Positions 44,127-53,925 of a DNA stretch of 64,000 nucleotides are shown here, piece by piece (position 1 is the stretch's first letter; each line of letters opens with the position of its first letter). The stretch spans positions 372,001-436,000 of the forward strand of contig NZ_VLPK01000004.1 of assembly GCF_007558865.1 (NCBI RefSeq), in the 5' to 3' direction. The notes beneath the pieces are model-generated. The model was given only the letters and a program-made list of their open reading frames with translations, did not search any database and was not told where the DNA came from. A program made the position numbers and the translations under genes. Source of the DNA: Mucilaginibacter corticis. GTDB taxonomy: Bacteria; Bacteroidota; Bacteroidia; Sphingobacteriales; Sphingobacteriaceae.

Positions 44127-45104
44127 ATGAAATACAGTTTATTAGTCGCTTTTTTGATCGTGTCCTTAACCGGCTTTGCGCAAAACAAGGTAATAAATCC
44201 CGGTGCAGTATGGCCCGACGATAAAGGCAACCATATCCAGGCGCATGGCGGCGGCATCATCAAGATAAAAGATACCTATTATTGGTATGGTGAGGAACGA
44301 GCGAAAGGACTGGATCCCAATTACAGATATGTAAGCTGCTACTCGTCTACCGATCTGATGAACTGGAAGTTCAGGGGCGATGTGGTTAAAATGTCCGATC
44401 CTGAAAACCTTGGCGAAGGCTGGATATTAGAGCGCCCGAAGGTTTATTATAACAAGCCGACCAAAAAATATGTAATGTATTTTCACCTGGATACTAAAAA
44501 TTACCAGTATGCCAGGGTAGGTATAGCTGTGAGTGACAAGCCCGACGGCAACTATACCTTTGTAAAAAGCTTCAGGCCGCTGGGTCACCAAAGCCGTGAT
44601 ATTGGCCAGTTTATTGATGATGACGGTACCGCTTACCTGGTGTTTGAAGACCGGGAGCTTGGCTTCCACATTGTTAAACTGGCCAATGATTACCTAAGCG
44701 TTGAAAAAGAAATGAGCCTGGTGCGCATGCCTTTAGAAGGCGGCGCCATAGTGCATTACAAAGGCTTGTATTATTCAATCGGTTCGGCATTGACGGGTTG
44801 GGATCCTAACCCCAATAAATATGCCACCGCCAAGTCGCTTGAAGGTCCGTGGAGCGAGTTTAAGGACATAGCGCCGCCTGACACCAAAACCTACCACTCG
44901 CAATCAACCATGATGCTCAAAGTGGTCGGCACTAAATCAACCACGGTAATTTTTATGGCCGATCAATGGAAACCCGATGCCCAATGGGACTCGCGCTACC
45001 TGTGGATGCCGTTAGAGATTGGCGACGGGAAACTATGGCTTAATCAACCTAAACCGTGGAGTATTGACGTGAAGACGGGAGAGCATAAATTTATCAAGCA
45101 ATAG
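44127..45104 (+). CDS. Glycoside hydrolase family 43, subfamily 24-like (exo-beta-1,3-galactanase-like), secreted
   Basis: 325 residues; signal peptide to about residue 18 (LTGFAQN). The start NPGAVWPDDKGNHIQAHGGG and WILERPKVYYNKPTKKYVMY (general acid E) are typical of the GH43_24 type, in which the usual catalytic base is missing. DIGQFIDDDGTAYLVFED is the five-bladed propeller region. Members remove galactose from beta-1,3-galactan of arabinogalactan, bypassing side chains. It ends the fucose operon, which suggests fucosylated arabinogalactan as substrate. Confidence 0.78.
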   Translation: MKYSLLVAFLIVSLTGFAQNKVINPGAVWPDDKGNHIQAHGGGIIKIKDTYYWYGEERAKGLDPNYRYVSCYSSTDLMNWKFRGDVVKMSDPENLGEGWILERPKVYYNKPTKKYVMYFHLDTKNYQYARVGIAVSDKPDGNYTFVKSFRPLGHQSRDIGQFIDDDGTAYLVFEDRELGFHIVKLANDYLSVEKEMSLVRMPLEGGAIVHYKGLYYSIGSALTGWDPNPNKYATAKSLEGPWSEFKDIAPPDTKTYHSQSTMMLKVVGTKSTTVIFMADQWKPDAQWDSRYLWMPLEIGDGKLWLNQPKPWSIDVKTGEHKFIKQ

Positions 45105-45130
45105 CTGTTCATTATCACAGTCGCGCGAGA

Positions 45131-45160
45131 GGTGTCATGCTGAGGCTCTCGAAGCATGAG
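45131..45160. repeat. Short dispersed repeat, family E
   Basis: TCATGCT (45135-45141), then AGCATGA (45153-45159), within a GTGTCATGCTGAGGCTCTCG string. This type of TGTCATGCTGAG element is often seen scattered in Sphingobacteriaceae genomes. Located in the 197-bp gap after GH43, before the promoter of the 45302 gene. Confidence 0.5.
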
Positions 45161-45250
45161 GGCAAAGGCCAATAAATGCGATTTAATTCCTATGCCTACC
45201 CTTTGAGTACCTCATTTTTGTAACGGTCTTGTAACCCAAGAGGCTAACCC

Positions 45251-45280
45251 TTGATATTATCCCTGCCAATCATAGCTTTG
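45251..45280 (+). promoter_or_regulatory. Bacteroidota-type promoter of the 45302 gene
   Basis: TTG (45251-45253), 19-bp spacer, then TAGCTTTG (45273-45280), a full TAnnTTTG match, 21 bp before the ATG. It makes the 45302 gene independent of the fucose operon. Confidence 0.65.
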
Positions 45281-45301
45281 TATTAACCAACATACAAACC
45301 T

Positions 45302-47293
45302 ATGTTCAGATCCGTAATTGTATGCTTTCTGCTATGTGCCGGTTTTCAACTATTTGCGCAACCAAAGCCGACAAACGTTGATGTTTGTGTGTATGGCGGC
45401 ACATCGGCGGGCGTTATTGCAGCTTACACCGCGGCTAAAATGGGTAAAAGCGTTGTGCTTATTGAGCCGGGTACACGGCTGGGTGGCTTATCAAGCGGCG
45501 GGCTGGGTTTTACCGATATCGGCAATAAATATGTGGTAACCGGCTTGGCGCGCGATTTTTATCGCCGTATAGGTCAGTACTATGGCAAGTTTGAACAATG
45601 GACCTTCGAACCTAAAGTAGCCGAGGCTATCTTTTTAGATTATGTTAAGCGCGGCAATTTTGGGGTGTTGTACCGTATTCATTCAATAGGGATAACCAAG
45701 AAAGATCATCATATATCGAAAATTGTAGCCATACAAGAGGGCCCTGGCTCTGCCCGTATCATTAATATCAGCGCTAAGCAATATATCGACTGTAGCTATG
45801 AAGGCGACCTGATGGCCAAGGCCGGTGTAAGTTATACTACCGGGCGCGAGGCGAACAGCGTTTACAATGAAACAGTAAATGGTGTAGAATTAAGGACAGA
45901 ACACCAGTTTCTGAATGGGATAGACCCTTATAAAATTCCCGGCAAGCCTGAGAGCGGCCTGCTTTGGGGTATCAGCAATGAAATATTGGCACCTGCAGGC
46001 AGCGGCGACAAAAAGATCCAATCATACAATTTCAGGGTATGCTTAACCAATGACCCTGCCAACCGCATAGAAATAACCAGGCCCGATGGGTACGACTCGA
46101 CCCATTACGAGTTGTTATTGCGGGTATTAGAAAAAAAACCGGCAAAGGACCTGGGCGCGTTTTTAAAGATAGACCTGATGCCTAATCATAAAACGGATAT
46201 TAACAATAACGGCCCATTCTCTACTGATATGATCGGCGCTAATTATGCTTACCCCGATGCCGATTATACTACCCGCAATGCTATAATTAAAGAACATATT
46301 GATTATACTAAGGGCTTGCTCTATTTTATTGGCCATGACCCGCGCATGCCGCAGCATTTAAGGGAGCAGATGCTAAAATGGGGTTACCCGGACGATGAGT
46401 ACACCAGCACGGATCATTTTACACCGCAAATGTACGTACGCGAAGCAAGGCGCATGCTGGGCGAATATATAATGACCGAAGCCAATTGCCTGCGTAAAGA
46501 AGTGGTTGATGATAAGATAGGCATGGGCGCTTATAATATGGACTCGCACAATGCAGAGCGGCTGGTAGTTAACGGAATGGTGAAAAACGAAGGCGATGTG
46601 CAGTTGCGCGGAATAAACCCTTATCCCATAGCATATCGTTCCATCACACCAAAACGCGCGGAGTGCGATAATTTGCTGGTGCCGGTTTGCCTCTCGGCCA
46701 GCCATATGGCTTACGGGTCGATAAGGATGGAGCCGGTGTTTATGGTATTGGGGCAATCTGCAGCCGTAGCGGCTTGCCAGGCTATTGATAAAAGGGTTGG
46801 TGTGCAGCAAATTGATATAAAACAATTACAGGCCGAATTGACCGATAATCCTTTGGTAGATCATAGCGTTCCTGAAATATTGGTTGATGACAATGATGCG
46901 GAAAATACAGTTAAAACCGGTCAGTGGAAACGGGGGACAAATGGCGGTTATGGCCCGTCATTTTTGTTGGATACGTCAAAAGTTTCTGCCGAAATTAAGT
47001 TTATACCCTTGATCAAGCATGCAGGCAACTATCATATATATGTGTATTGCCCAAAAGTATCGCACAGCACATCGGTTACCCAACTACAAATTTTTGACGG
47101 ACAGAATATGATCAATAAAACCATCAATAAAAACGATATACAGGTGACAGGGCAAACGTCAGGCGAGTGGGTGTCGATGGGTGTCAGTAAGTTCCCGGCA
47201 GGTAAAAAGGCATATGTTCAAATATCTAACCACGGCGCTGATGGAGCTGTACTTGCAGATGCTATATTGTTTGTACCGGCTGATAAGAATTAA
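45302..47293 (+). CDS. Secreted FAD-dependent oxidoreductase with C-terminal golvesin-like domain
   Basis: 663 residues; signal peptide to about residue 19 (FQLFAQ). FAD-binding VDVCVYGGTSAGVIAAYTAA and KSVVLIEPGTRLGGLSSGGL match the FAD_oxidored (PF12831) family. A late motif (PVCLSASHMAYGSIRMEPVF) matches it too. The last 120 residues (GPSFLLDTSKVSAEIKFIPL, YVQISNHGADGAVLADAILF) look like the golvesin-type beta-sandwich seen at the end of xanthan lyases. Substrate unknown; common beside carbohydrate enzymes. It abuts the convergent 47294 gene with no gap. Confidence 0.82.
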   Translation: MFRSVIVCFLLCAGFQLFAQPKPTNVDVCVYGGTSAGVIAAYTAAKMGKSVVLIEPGTRLGGLSSGGLGFTDIGNKYVVTGLARDFYRRIGQYYGKFEQWTFEPKVAEAIFLDYVKRGNFGVLYRIHSIGITKKDHHISKIVAIQEGPGSARIINISAKQYIDCSYEGDLMAKAGVSYTTGREANSVYNETVNGVELRTEHQFLNGIDPYKIPGKPESGLLWGISNEILAPAGSGDKKIQSYNFRVCLTNDPANRIEITRPDGYDSTHYELLLRVLEKKPAKDLGAFLKIDLMPNHKTDINNNGPFSTDMIGANYAYPDADYTTRNAIIKEHIDYTKGLLYFIGHDPRMPQHLREQMLKWGYPDDEYTSTDHFTPQMYVREARRMLGEYIMTEANCLRKEVVDDKIGMGAYNMDSHNAERLVVNGMVKNEGDVQLRGINPYPIAYRSITPKRAECDNLLVPVCLSASHMAYGSIRMEPVFMVLGQSAAVAACQAIDKRVGVQQIDIKQLQAELTDNPLVDHSVPEILVDDNDAENTVKTGQWKRGTNGGYGPSFLLDTSKVSAEIKFIPLIKHAGNYHIYVYCPKVSHSTSVTQLQIFDGQNMINKTINKNDIQVTGQTSGEWVSMGVSKFPAGKKAYVQISNHGADGAVLADAILFVPADKN

Positions 47294-47680
47294 CTAAAAT
47301 TCGTCCGCGGTAGATCGTTGCTCATACTCCGGTATATATAATAGCAGGGTATTGTTTTTTATGTCAATGTCAAAGTTCCAGGTTTCATGGTCGCCTGCAT
47401 CCTTGGTAATATCGGCGCAGCCATAAAAATAATAAATACGGTAGCTGATCTTTACTTGTCCTTTTTTCTTTTCCGCATCATAAGATGATCCTGTTACCCC
47501 AAAATCATTGATCTCGATAGATCCGCCGTCAGGGCTATGGTATTTTGTTAAATGATCGATAATAGCATTTCGGGGAATCTCAGCTTTGAGCAAATCATCA
47601 AGAAAAAGCATAATGGATAATTCGCCATTTTGTATTTGGACGTAATCTATAGTTTGATAAGTAATTCTTAAAGTCGCCAT
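47294..47680 (-). CDS. Hypothetical protein, 128 residues
   Basis: No family recognised. No signal or helix for the membrane. The sequence is rich in short beta strands (LRITYQTIDYVQIQNGELSI, VKISYRIYYFYGC, ETWNFDIDIKNNTLLLYI). Its stop codon (TAG) begins on the base right after the stop of the FAD oxidoreductase, and it is divergent from the DUF1810 gene at 47742. Probably a small cytoplasmic protein. Confidence 0.6.
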   Translation of the reverse strand: MATLRITYQTIDYVQIQNGELSIMLFLDDLLKAEIPRNAIIDHLTKYHSPDGGSIEINDFGVTGSSYDAEKKKGQVKISYRIYYFYGCADITKDAGDHETWNFDIDIKNNTLLLYIPEYEQRSTADEF

Positions 47681-47741
47681 TTGCCGCCTAAATTAAACAA
47701 TGTTTTTGCATACTGTGGCAGGCTTATTGTTGCAAACGGAT

Positions 47742-48161
47742 ATGAACGATCTGCAACGATTTATTGATGCCCAGGAAGCGGATTTTGCTACCGCGCTGGC
47801 CGAAATTAAAAATGGCCGCAAGCACAGCCATTGGATGTGGTACATTTTTCCGCAGTTACAAGGCTTAGGGTTTAGTGAAACTTCAAAATATTACGGTATA
47901 AATGATTTGGACGAAGCCGAGGCTTACATCAATCACCCGGTTTTGGGGCAACGTTTAATAGAGATCTGCCTGGAGTTGCTTCGCTTAAAAAGCGATGACG
48001 CAAATGAGATCTTTGGTAATCCTGATGATAGAAAACTAAGATCGTCTATGACTTTATTTGCGGCATTGCCTGATGCTTATCCGGTATTTCAATCCGTGCT
48101 CGATAAATTCTTTAAAGGAGAGCCGGATGATAAAACATTGAGACTGATAGGTGAGGCCTGA
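47742..48161 (+). CDS. DUF1810 protein
   Basis: 139 residues from MNDLQRFIDAQEADFATALA at 47742; the longer frame (to 47700) is not needed. SHWMWYIFPQLQGLGFSETS is the signature of DUF1810. All-alpha, cytoplasmic, function unknown, common in bacteria. Full length. Divergent from the hypothetical gene at 47294. Confidence 0.87.
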   Translation: MNDLQRFIDAQEADFATALAEIKNGRKHSHWMWYIFPQLQGLGFSETSKYYGINDLDEAEAYINHPVLGQRLIEICLELLRLKSDDANEIFGNPDDRKLRSSMTLFAALPDAYPVFQSVLDKFFKGEPDDKTLRLIGEA

Positions 48162-48248
48162 TCAATTCGATATAAAGCCCTGTCCGAGCTCCTAACTTAA
48201 AACTAAGTTAACATTGATCAGCTACTTTTACCACATAGCTAAATCAAC

Positions 48249-49100
48249 ATGAGCAACAGGCGTAAGTTTATAAAATCAGGCATAGTAGGCGCGGTAGGTA
48301 TTAATTTGTTACCGGCAATCAATTCATTCGCTAACGAACCTCATCCTGTTAAGGGTGGTGGGGCAGATAAATTTAAACTGCGTTTCGCCATAGCGTCCGA
48401 CGGCCATTATGCGCAGCCGGATACCGACTCTGACGCGTTTTATACCGACCTGGTTAAGTGGTTAAAGAAAGAGCATAACGATAACCACCTAGATCTGATC
48501 ATTATTAACGGCGACCTGGTGCATAACCGCCCCGACCTGCTGAAAAAAGTCAAAGAAACTTACCTGGATAAACTGCCTGTGCCTTACTACACTATCCCCG
48601 GTAACCATGATTTCGCCGATGCCGCGGTTTGGAAAAACGTGTTCGGGTATGAGGATAAATACTCGGTTGATAAAGGCGACATCGGTTTTGTGTTTGCCAA
48701 TACTGCCGACACCAAGGGCGGCTATGTTTGCCCTGATTATAACTTCCTGAAAGCATCTTTAGATGAGTATAAAAGCAAGAAGATAGTTTTTGTTATCCTG
48801 CATATTCCGCCGCACCAATGGACGCCGGAAGAAAAGACCATCTTTGTTGATTGCCCTGAGATCATTGAACTGCTGCACAGCTATCCCAACATAAAGGCGG
48901 TTTTTCACGGGCATGATCACACGTTAGATGGTATCCGCTACACGGGGAAACTTCCGCACCTGTTCGACTCGCATTTTGGCGGTAACTGGGGCACAGATTA
49001 TAAGGGCTACCGCATTGTTGAGGTTGCAGATAACGACCAGGTAAACACTTACCAGGTTAACGCCAGCCAAAACCCAAAGCTAAACTCAAATAAGCTTTAG
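48249..49100 (+). CDS. Calcineurin-like metallophosphoesterase, Tat/Sec exported
   Basis: 283 residues with a twin-arginine-like signal (NRRKFIKSGIVGAVGINLL). Metal-binding motifs: IASDGHYAQPD, LDLIIINGDLVHN, IPGNHDFAD, ILHIPPHQW and VFHGHDHTLD, the five blocks of calcineurin-like phosphoesterases. Hydrolyses phosphate esters or a related bond outside the cytoplasm. The substrate is not predictable. It may be transcribed alone. Confidence 0.88.
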   Translation: MSNRRKFIKSGIVGAVGINLLPAINSFANEPHPVKGGGADKFKLRFAIASDGHYAQPDTDSDAFYTDLVKWLKKEHNDNHLDLIIINGDLVHNRPDLLKKVKETYLDKLPVPYYTIPGNHDFADAAVWKNVFGYEDKYSVDKGDIGFVFANTADTKGGYVCPDYNFLKASLDEYKSKKIVFVILHIPPHQWTPEEKTIFVDCPEIIELLHSYPNIKAVFHGHDHTLDGIRYTGKLPHLFDSHFGGNWGTDYKGYRIVEVADNDQVNTYQVNASQNPKLNSNKL

Positions 49101-49151
49101 TCAGCAAATAGGATCTTGTCTTGTTTGTTGATTGTCTTTTTGCTTTTTTGC

Positions 49152-51563
49152 CTATTCATTTTTAATAGATTGTACCGGATTAGCCAAAGCGGCTTTAACA
49201 GTTTGCCAGCTAATGGTTATTAAGGCTATAAACAGCGCGATAAATGCTGTGGCAATAAATATTCCCGGGCTTATAGCAATTCTGTAGGCAAAATCTTTAA
49301 GCCATTGGTTCATTATTAAAACACATAGCGGTACGGCTATTACCGTTGCAATTAATACCAAACGCAAAAAATCCTTGCTGATGAGTGCTACAATATTATA
49401 AACAGATGCGCCCAATACTTTACGGATGCCTATCTCTTTGATGCGCTGCTGCGCGGTAAATGTGGCTAATCCAAATAATCCCAGGCAGGCAATCAGTATA
49501 GCTAGGCAGGAGAATAAGGAGAAAAGATACCCAAAATGCTGGTCAGACTCATATTGCTGGTTAAACGACTGGTCTAAAAAATGATATAAAAAAGGCCTTT
49601 GCGGCGCTTCGGCTTTCCATGTTTTTTCGAGCGCAGTAATGGTAGCTGCCGTATTCCCGGCTTTTATACCCACTAAAATACGGTTAAGCGAGTATGGCAT
49701 ACCGTACCGTAGGGTCAATGGTTCTACTTCTGAATGTAAAGACCTGAAATTGAAATTTTTAACCACACCAATTATCTTGCCCTTTCGGCCCCATTGGTCA
49801 AACATTTTACCTACGGCATCCGCAGGGTGTTGGTAGCCATATAATTTTGCCGCGGCTTCATTGATTACCATAGCTTGGGTACTGTCTGTGAGGAAAGCGC
49901 GCGAGTAATCTCTGCCTGCCACCATTTTGATTTTAAGGCACGATATAAAATCAAAGTCAATTTCATAAATGAGCGGGATCTTACTCACCATTTGCCCGTT
50001 AATCCCCTCAATAGCCGTCCCCGCATTAGGTAAAAACTCGCCGGGCACCGCGCGTGCGGCGGCAACCGATAAAACACCGGTCTGACTGGCAAGCGACCGT
50101 TTTATTCGTTCGATATTTTTCTGCACCTGCCCATCGCCTTCAAAATTTAAAACCAGCATCTGGTCTTTGGCAAAACCAAGATCATGGTTATTCAGAAATT
50201 TTAATTCGGTATATACAATGGCAGTGCCTGCTATTAATGTTATGGACAGCGTAAATTGAAAAATTACCAATGCTTTGCGCAAAGAGATATTACTGTGCGA
50301 GGGTTTGAATACGCCTTTCAAAACCGCTGTTGGTTTAAAACGCGACAGGAACCAGGCGGGGTAAATGCCCGCTAAAACACCGGTTGCCAAAGTGAGTATA
50401 GCCATCCATGCAGCTAATTGACCGCTGAAAAAAACTTTAGGAGAAAAGTCTTTGCCGGATAAAGCGCTAACTACAGGTAAACTTACTTTAGTAAATAAAA
50501 CAGCCAAAACAGCTGCCATAACCGAGATCAAAAGAGACTCGAACAGAAATTGCCACCTAAGCGCGGATGGTTGTACACCTAATACTTTTCGTACCCCCAC
50601 TTCCTTCGCTCTTTCAAGCGAACGGGCGGTAGATAAGTTCATGAAATTAACACAGGCAATGATCAGGATGATGAAACCGATACAGCAAAATAAGTAAATG
50701 TTGCTCATGCTGCCCACAGGGCCGGGTTGCCTGATTGCTTTTGAGTGCAGGTAGGCATCGTCCATTTTTTCGAAAGCGATGGTATATCCCGGATCCTGGC
50801 TGTTATGGCGTTTTAAGAAAGCCGGGATCTCGGCTTTCATAGATTCGATATTTGTGTTATCCTTCAGCAAGAAATAAGTGTAAAAATCTACATATCCCCA
50901 CATATTAAAAACATCCCGCTGTGATTTCCTGGCGGTCGTCATAGAGATCAGGCCATTAAAAGTGATCTGCGAATTTGCAGGTACATCGGCAACAACCCCG
51001 GTTACATTAAACAGATCGCCATTGTCTACCCGCAGCGTTTTGCCTACGGGATTATCATTGCCGAAAATTTTTGTAGCTACTGTTTGAGTTAACACGATGC
51101 TATTTGAAGCAACCAATGCGGTTTTGGGGTTGCCCTGCAACAATTTCCAGCTGAAAACTTTAAACGCGTTAGAGTCTATACAAACCAGGTTTTCCTGTTG
51201 TAAACGTTTGTCTTTGTACTCAAGCAGTAAACTCACTGGGCTCATAAACTGCACCACTTCTTTTATCTGCGGGAAATCTGCCGCTAAAGCGGGCCCGACC
51301 GGGGCGCTGCCCCAAACCCAGTAATCTTCGGGGGCAGGAGTGGGCGGTTTCTGTCCCTTTTCAACACTGCGAAAGGTTTGCAATACCCGGTAAATATGGT
51401 CATGCCTGGTGTTATACCGATCATACGATAGCTCATGCTGTACGTACAGGGCAATAACTATACAACAGGTCATGCCTATTGCCAGCCCGATAATATTGAT
51501 AAAACTATACAGCTTTCTTTTAAGCAGGTTACGCCTGGCAATGAGTAAAAAGTGTTGAAACAT
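49152..51563 (-). CDS. MacB/FtsX-family ABC transporter permease, large
   Basis: 803 residues. Begins FQHFLLIARRNLLKRKLYSF and FINIIGLAIGMTCCIVIALY, then a large periplasmic domain (MacB_PCD, about residues 45-280), FtsX helices near residues 290-420, a second periplasmic domain (about 440-650), and FtsX helices near 680-800 (TFTAQQRIKEIGIRKVLGAS). This 'duplicated' form, with four or more helices per half, is abundant in Bacteroidota. It needs an ATPase not seen here. Probably mechanotransmission for peptide or lipoprotein export. Confidence 0.88.
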   Translation of the reverse strand: MFQHFLLIARRNLLKRKLYSFINIIGLAIGMTCCIVIALYVQHELSYDRYNTRHDHIYRVLQTFRSVEKGQKPPTPAPEDYWVWGSAPVGPALAADFPQIKEVVQFMSPVSLLLEYKDKRLQQENLVCIDSNAFKVFSWKLLQGNPKTALVASNSIVLTQTVATKIFGNDNPVGKTLRVDNGDLFNVTGVVADVPANSQITFNGLISMTTARKSQRDVFNMWGYVDFYTYFLLKDNTNIESMKAEIPAFLKRHNSQDPGYTIAFEKMDDAYLHSKAIRQPGPVGSMSNIYLFCCIGFIILIIACVNFMNLSTARSLERAKEVGVRKVLGVQPSALRWQFLFESLLISVMAAVLAVLFTKVSLPVVSALSGKDFSPKVFFSGQLAAWMAILTLATGVLAGIYPAWFLSRFKPTAVLKGVFKPSHSNISLRKALVIFQFTLSITLIAGTAIVYTELKFLNNHDLGFAKDQMLVLNFEGDGQVQKNIERIKRSLASQTGVLSVAAARAVPGEFLPNAGTAIEGINGQMVSKIPLIYEIDFDFISCLKIKMVAGRDYSRAFLTDSTQAMVINEAAAKLYGYQHPADAVGKMFDQWGRKGKIIGVVKNFNFRSLHSEVEPLTLRYGMPYSLNRILVGIKAGNTAATITALEKTWKAEAPQRPFLYHFLDQSFNQQYESDQHFGYLFSLFSCLAILIACLGLFGLATFTAQQRIKEIGIRKVLGASVYNIVALISKDFLRLVLIATVIAVPLCVLIMNQWLKDFAYRIAISPGIFIATAFIALFIALITISWQTVKAALANPVQSIKNE

Positions 51564-51701
51564 ATCGCAGCTATTTACTATTCAAAGACGAATAATATGC
51601 CAAAATATAATATATTGAATATCAATTATTTATATTGTTATTCATGTTCGATATCGTACACTTATTGTTCGTTAGTGATCAGATTTGGTGTCCGAATTTG
51701 A

Positions 51702-53132
51702 TCAATATTGTATTTTAAAAGTAGCTGTTTGAGTTAACTTATTGTTCTGTTGTAAATCGGCAGGGATAGTAATAGTCAACGCGCCGGCATTGGTACTAAA
51801 CTTTATTTTTCTGTCAACACCCAACAGGCTCACTTTTTTAACTTTATTGATGCCTTTTAAATGCAGGGTTATTGTGCCGGGCAGTTTTACTTTATCGTTA
51901 TCAGACAGGCTAAAGGCGTACAGGGTATTGCTTTTTTTGTTTTTAGTATAAAATATGTTTCCTTCAGAGTATGGGGCAACGGCAGTGCTTTCATAGATTC
52001 CCTCGCCATTAATTTTCATCCAGTCGCCTATCTGGCTAAGGCGATTGTAGGCTACCGGGTCCCAATCGCCATCAGGGCCTGGGCCAATGTTCATTAATAA
52101 GTTACCGCCTCTTGATACGATCTTCACCAGCAATGAAACTATCTGGTTGGTTGATTTATAATGATCGCCGGGTACATAACTCCAGGAATTTCCCATGGTT
52201 ATACAACTTTCCCAGGGATGATCAAGCGGCTCGTTAGGTACCTGCTGTTCTGGCGTAGTGTAGTTTTCGTATTCCCCGGACACGGTACGATCTACTACGA
52301 TTAGGCCCGGCTGTTTTTCGCGGGCCATAGCGGCTATTTTAGGCATGTCGATATTCTGGTCATAGGCTTTTTTATATTCGGCAGATTTGCTGTCCATAGA
52401 AGATTTTGGCCTTACCCAGCCACCGTCTAACCATAATATGTCTACTTTACCGTAGCCGGTCATCAATTCGCCAATTTGATTGTAGGTAAAGTCTTTGAAT
52501 TTTTGCCAGCGATCAGGGTATTTAGCCGGGTCATAATTTACATTCCTGTTAGTGGGAGGGAAGTAGGGCCACCAGTAATATTCGCTATGCCAGTCGGGCT
52601 TTGAAAAATAGGCGCCTATCATAAAGTTTTCTTTACTGAAAGCGTTAAAGATCTCCTTGGTAACATTACTCCGCGGATTTGACGAGAATGGGTCGCGCGG
52701 GCTAGTTATCTTATAATCTGTTTGTTTGGTGTCAAACATCGAAAAACCGTCGTGATGCTTTGTGGTGAATATTACATATTTCATCCCGGCGCTTTTTGCG
52801 GCTTTTACCCACTTTTCGGGATTAAAGTTTGTTGGGTTAAAGGTGGTCAGTAGGTTTTCGTAAGCCTTTTTGTACGTGTAGTAATCAGCACCGTACGGGC
52901 CTTTTCGCTGCGTCCAGCCTTCATCTTCAGGGCAAAGGCTCCAGCTTTCAACAACCCCCCATTCGCTGTATGGCCCCCAATGCATAAAGAGGCCAAATTT
53001 TAGGTCCTGCCATTGGCGCAACTTTTTTTGAACCAGCGTATCAGCGGGTTTTACATAACTTTCATGTTCTTGCGCCTTTAATAAAGTGCTTGCAAACAAT
53101 AGTAACAGTAAGGCGGATATCTTTTTCATCAT
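51702..53132 (-). CDS. Alpha-L-fucosidase, glycoside hydrolase family 29, secreted
   Basis: 476 residues from MMKKISALLLLLFAS at 53132; the longer frame adds residues before the signal peptide. GH29 motifs: WQDLKFGLFMHWGPYSEW, KYVIFTTKHHDGFSMFDTK and the nucleophile aspartate in VDILWLDGGWV. The C-terminal about 120 residues form a beta-sandwich. Releases terminal L-fucose, which FucP and the operon at 39-44 kb can use. It stands outside that operon and has no copy of the 19-bp motif within its immediate upstream gap. Confidence 0.92.
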   Translation of the reverse strand: MMKKISALLLLLFASTLLKAQEHESYVKPADTLVQKKLRQWQDLKFGLFMHWGPYSEWGVVESWSLCPEDEGWTQRKGPYGADYYTYKKAYENLLTTFNPTNFNPEKWVKAAKSAGMKYVIFTTKHHDGFSMFDTKQTDYKITSPRDPFSSNPRSNVTKEIFNAFSKENFMIGAYFSKPDWHSEYYWWPYFPPTNRNVNYDPAKYPDRWQKFKDFTYNQIGELMTGYGKVDILWLDGGWVRPKSSMDSKSAEYKKAYDQNIDMPKIAAMAREKQPGLIVVDRTVSGEYENYTTPEQQVPNEPLDHPWESCITMGNSWSYVPGDHYKSTNQIVSLLVKIVSRGGNLLMNIGPGPDGDWDPVAYNRLSQIGDWMKINGEGIYESTAVAPYSEGNIFYTKNKKSNTLYAFSLSDNDKVKLPGTITLHLKGINKVKKVSLLGVDRKIKFSTNAGALTITIPADLQQNNKLTQTATFKIQY

Positions 53133-53176
53133 GGGATAATTTGTTATTGATAACCAGGCAAATACCCGGTGACAGA

Positions 53177-53713
53177 TCAAATCTCTTTTGCTGCAGGGAA
53201 ATCAATAGATATCTGCGTCATGCGGTAAGCGTAATTGGTGAAACTCATTACCATGATCAGCGCAAGCAGGTCCATTATTGCGGCTTCATTATAGCCAACG
53301 TTGTAAAATTCGGTGAGCAGATCATTGCTTATTTCACCCTTGTTATCCAGAATAGATTTAACCACTTTATAGATTACCTGCCATTTCGGGTCGGGCGATC
53401 TGCCTTTTCTTATCAGCAAGGTTTCATCTTCTGTCCACCCAAATTTCAGGGCAGATTGGGTATGCGAGGCCAGGCAATATTCGCAACCGTTTAATTGGGA
53501 CACGATCAGGAAAATAGCCTCGCGGTCTTTCCCGTGAAATGTCCCCTTTACCTGTTCGGCAGTAAATTGGACATAAGAGCTTAAAGCGTTTGGCGAGTAG
53601 CCTATCACCGCGTACAAATTGGGTACAAACCCCAGTGCTTTTTTATAGCGTTCGTAAACAGGTTTTAGTAGTTCGGGCTCTTGTTCGTAGGCTGGTACAG
53701 TAAATGGTATCAT
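53177..53713 (-). CDS. Carboxymuconolactone decarboxylase/AhpD-like peroxidase family
   Basis: 178 residues. LNGCEYCLASHTQSALKFG carries the CxxC...H active-site motif of AhpD-like alkylhydroperoxidases (peroxidase-related enzyme type). The C-terminal helix ANYAYRMTQISIDFPAAKEI fits. Reduces organic peroxides or is a related redox protein. Start codon gives MIPFTVPAYEQEPELLKPVY. 45 nt upstream of GH29 on the same strand, so partial co-transcription is possible. Confidence 0.85.
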   Translation of the reverse strand: MIPFTVPAYEQEPELLKPVYERYKKALGFVPNLYAVIGYSPNALSSYVQFTAEQVKGTFHGKDREAIFLIVSQLNGCEYCLASHTQSALKFGWTEDETLLIRKGRSPDPKWQVIYKVVKSILDNKGEISNDLLTEFYNVGYNEAAIMDLLALIMVMSFTNYAYRMTQISIDFPAAKEI

Positions 53714-53899
53714 GAATTTGGTTTTTAGTTGGCTGGATTACTTTATAAATATAAAAATATTGTTGTATTTATTTTATGATCAGGTTATTGATCCGGTTTG
53801 TTTGTAAATGATGCCATGCAAAAATTCACATCAAGGTAAAAAAGTTTGGTTTCGCCATTAACAGGGGCTGATCGATCTGTATTCCCGGCTGAAAAAGTT

Positions 53900-53907
53900 T
53901 AACTTTG
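53900..53907 (+). promoter_or_regulatory. Putative -7 element of msrA
   Basis: TAACTTTG, a full TAnnTTTG match, 18 bp before the msrA ATG. No clear -33 TTTG is present at the normal distance, so the call is partial. Confidence 0.4.
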
Positions 53908-53925
53908 ATATAAAATAATAGCGTT

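Noticed and set aside
46373-46825. 150-residue minus-strand ORF inside the FAD oxidoreductase
   Set aside because: Shadow of a well-supported gene; no known motif.
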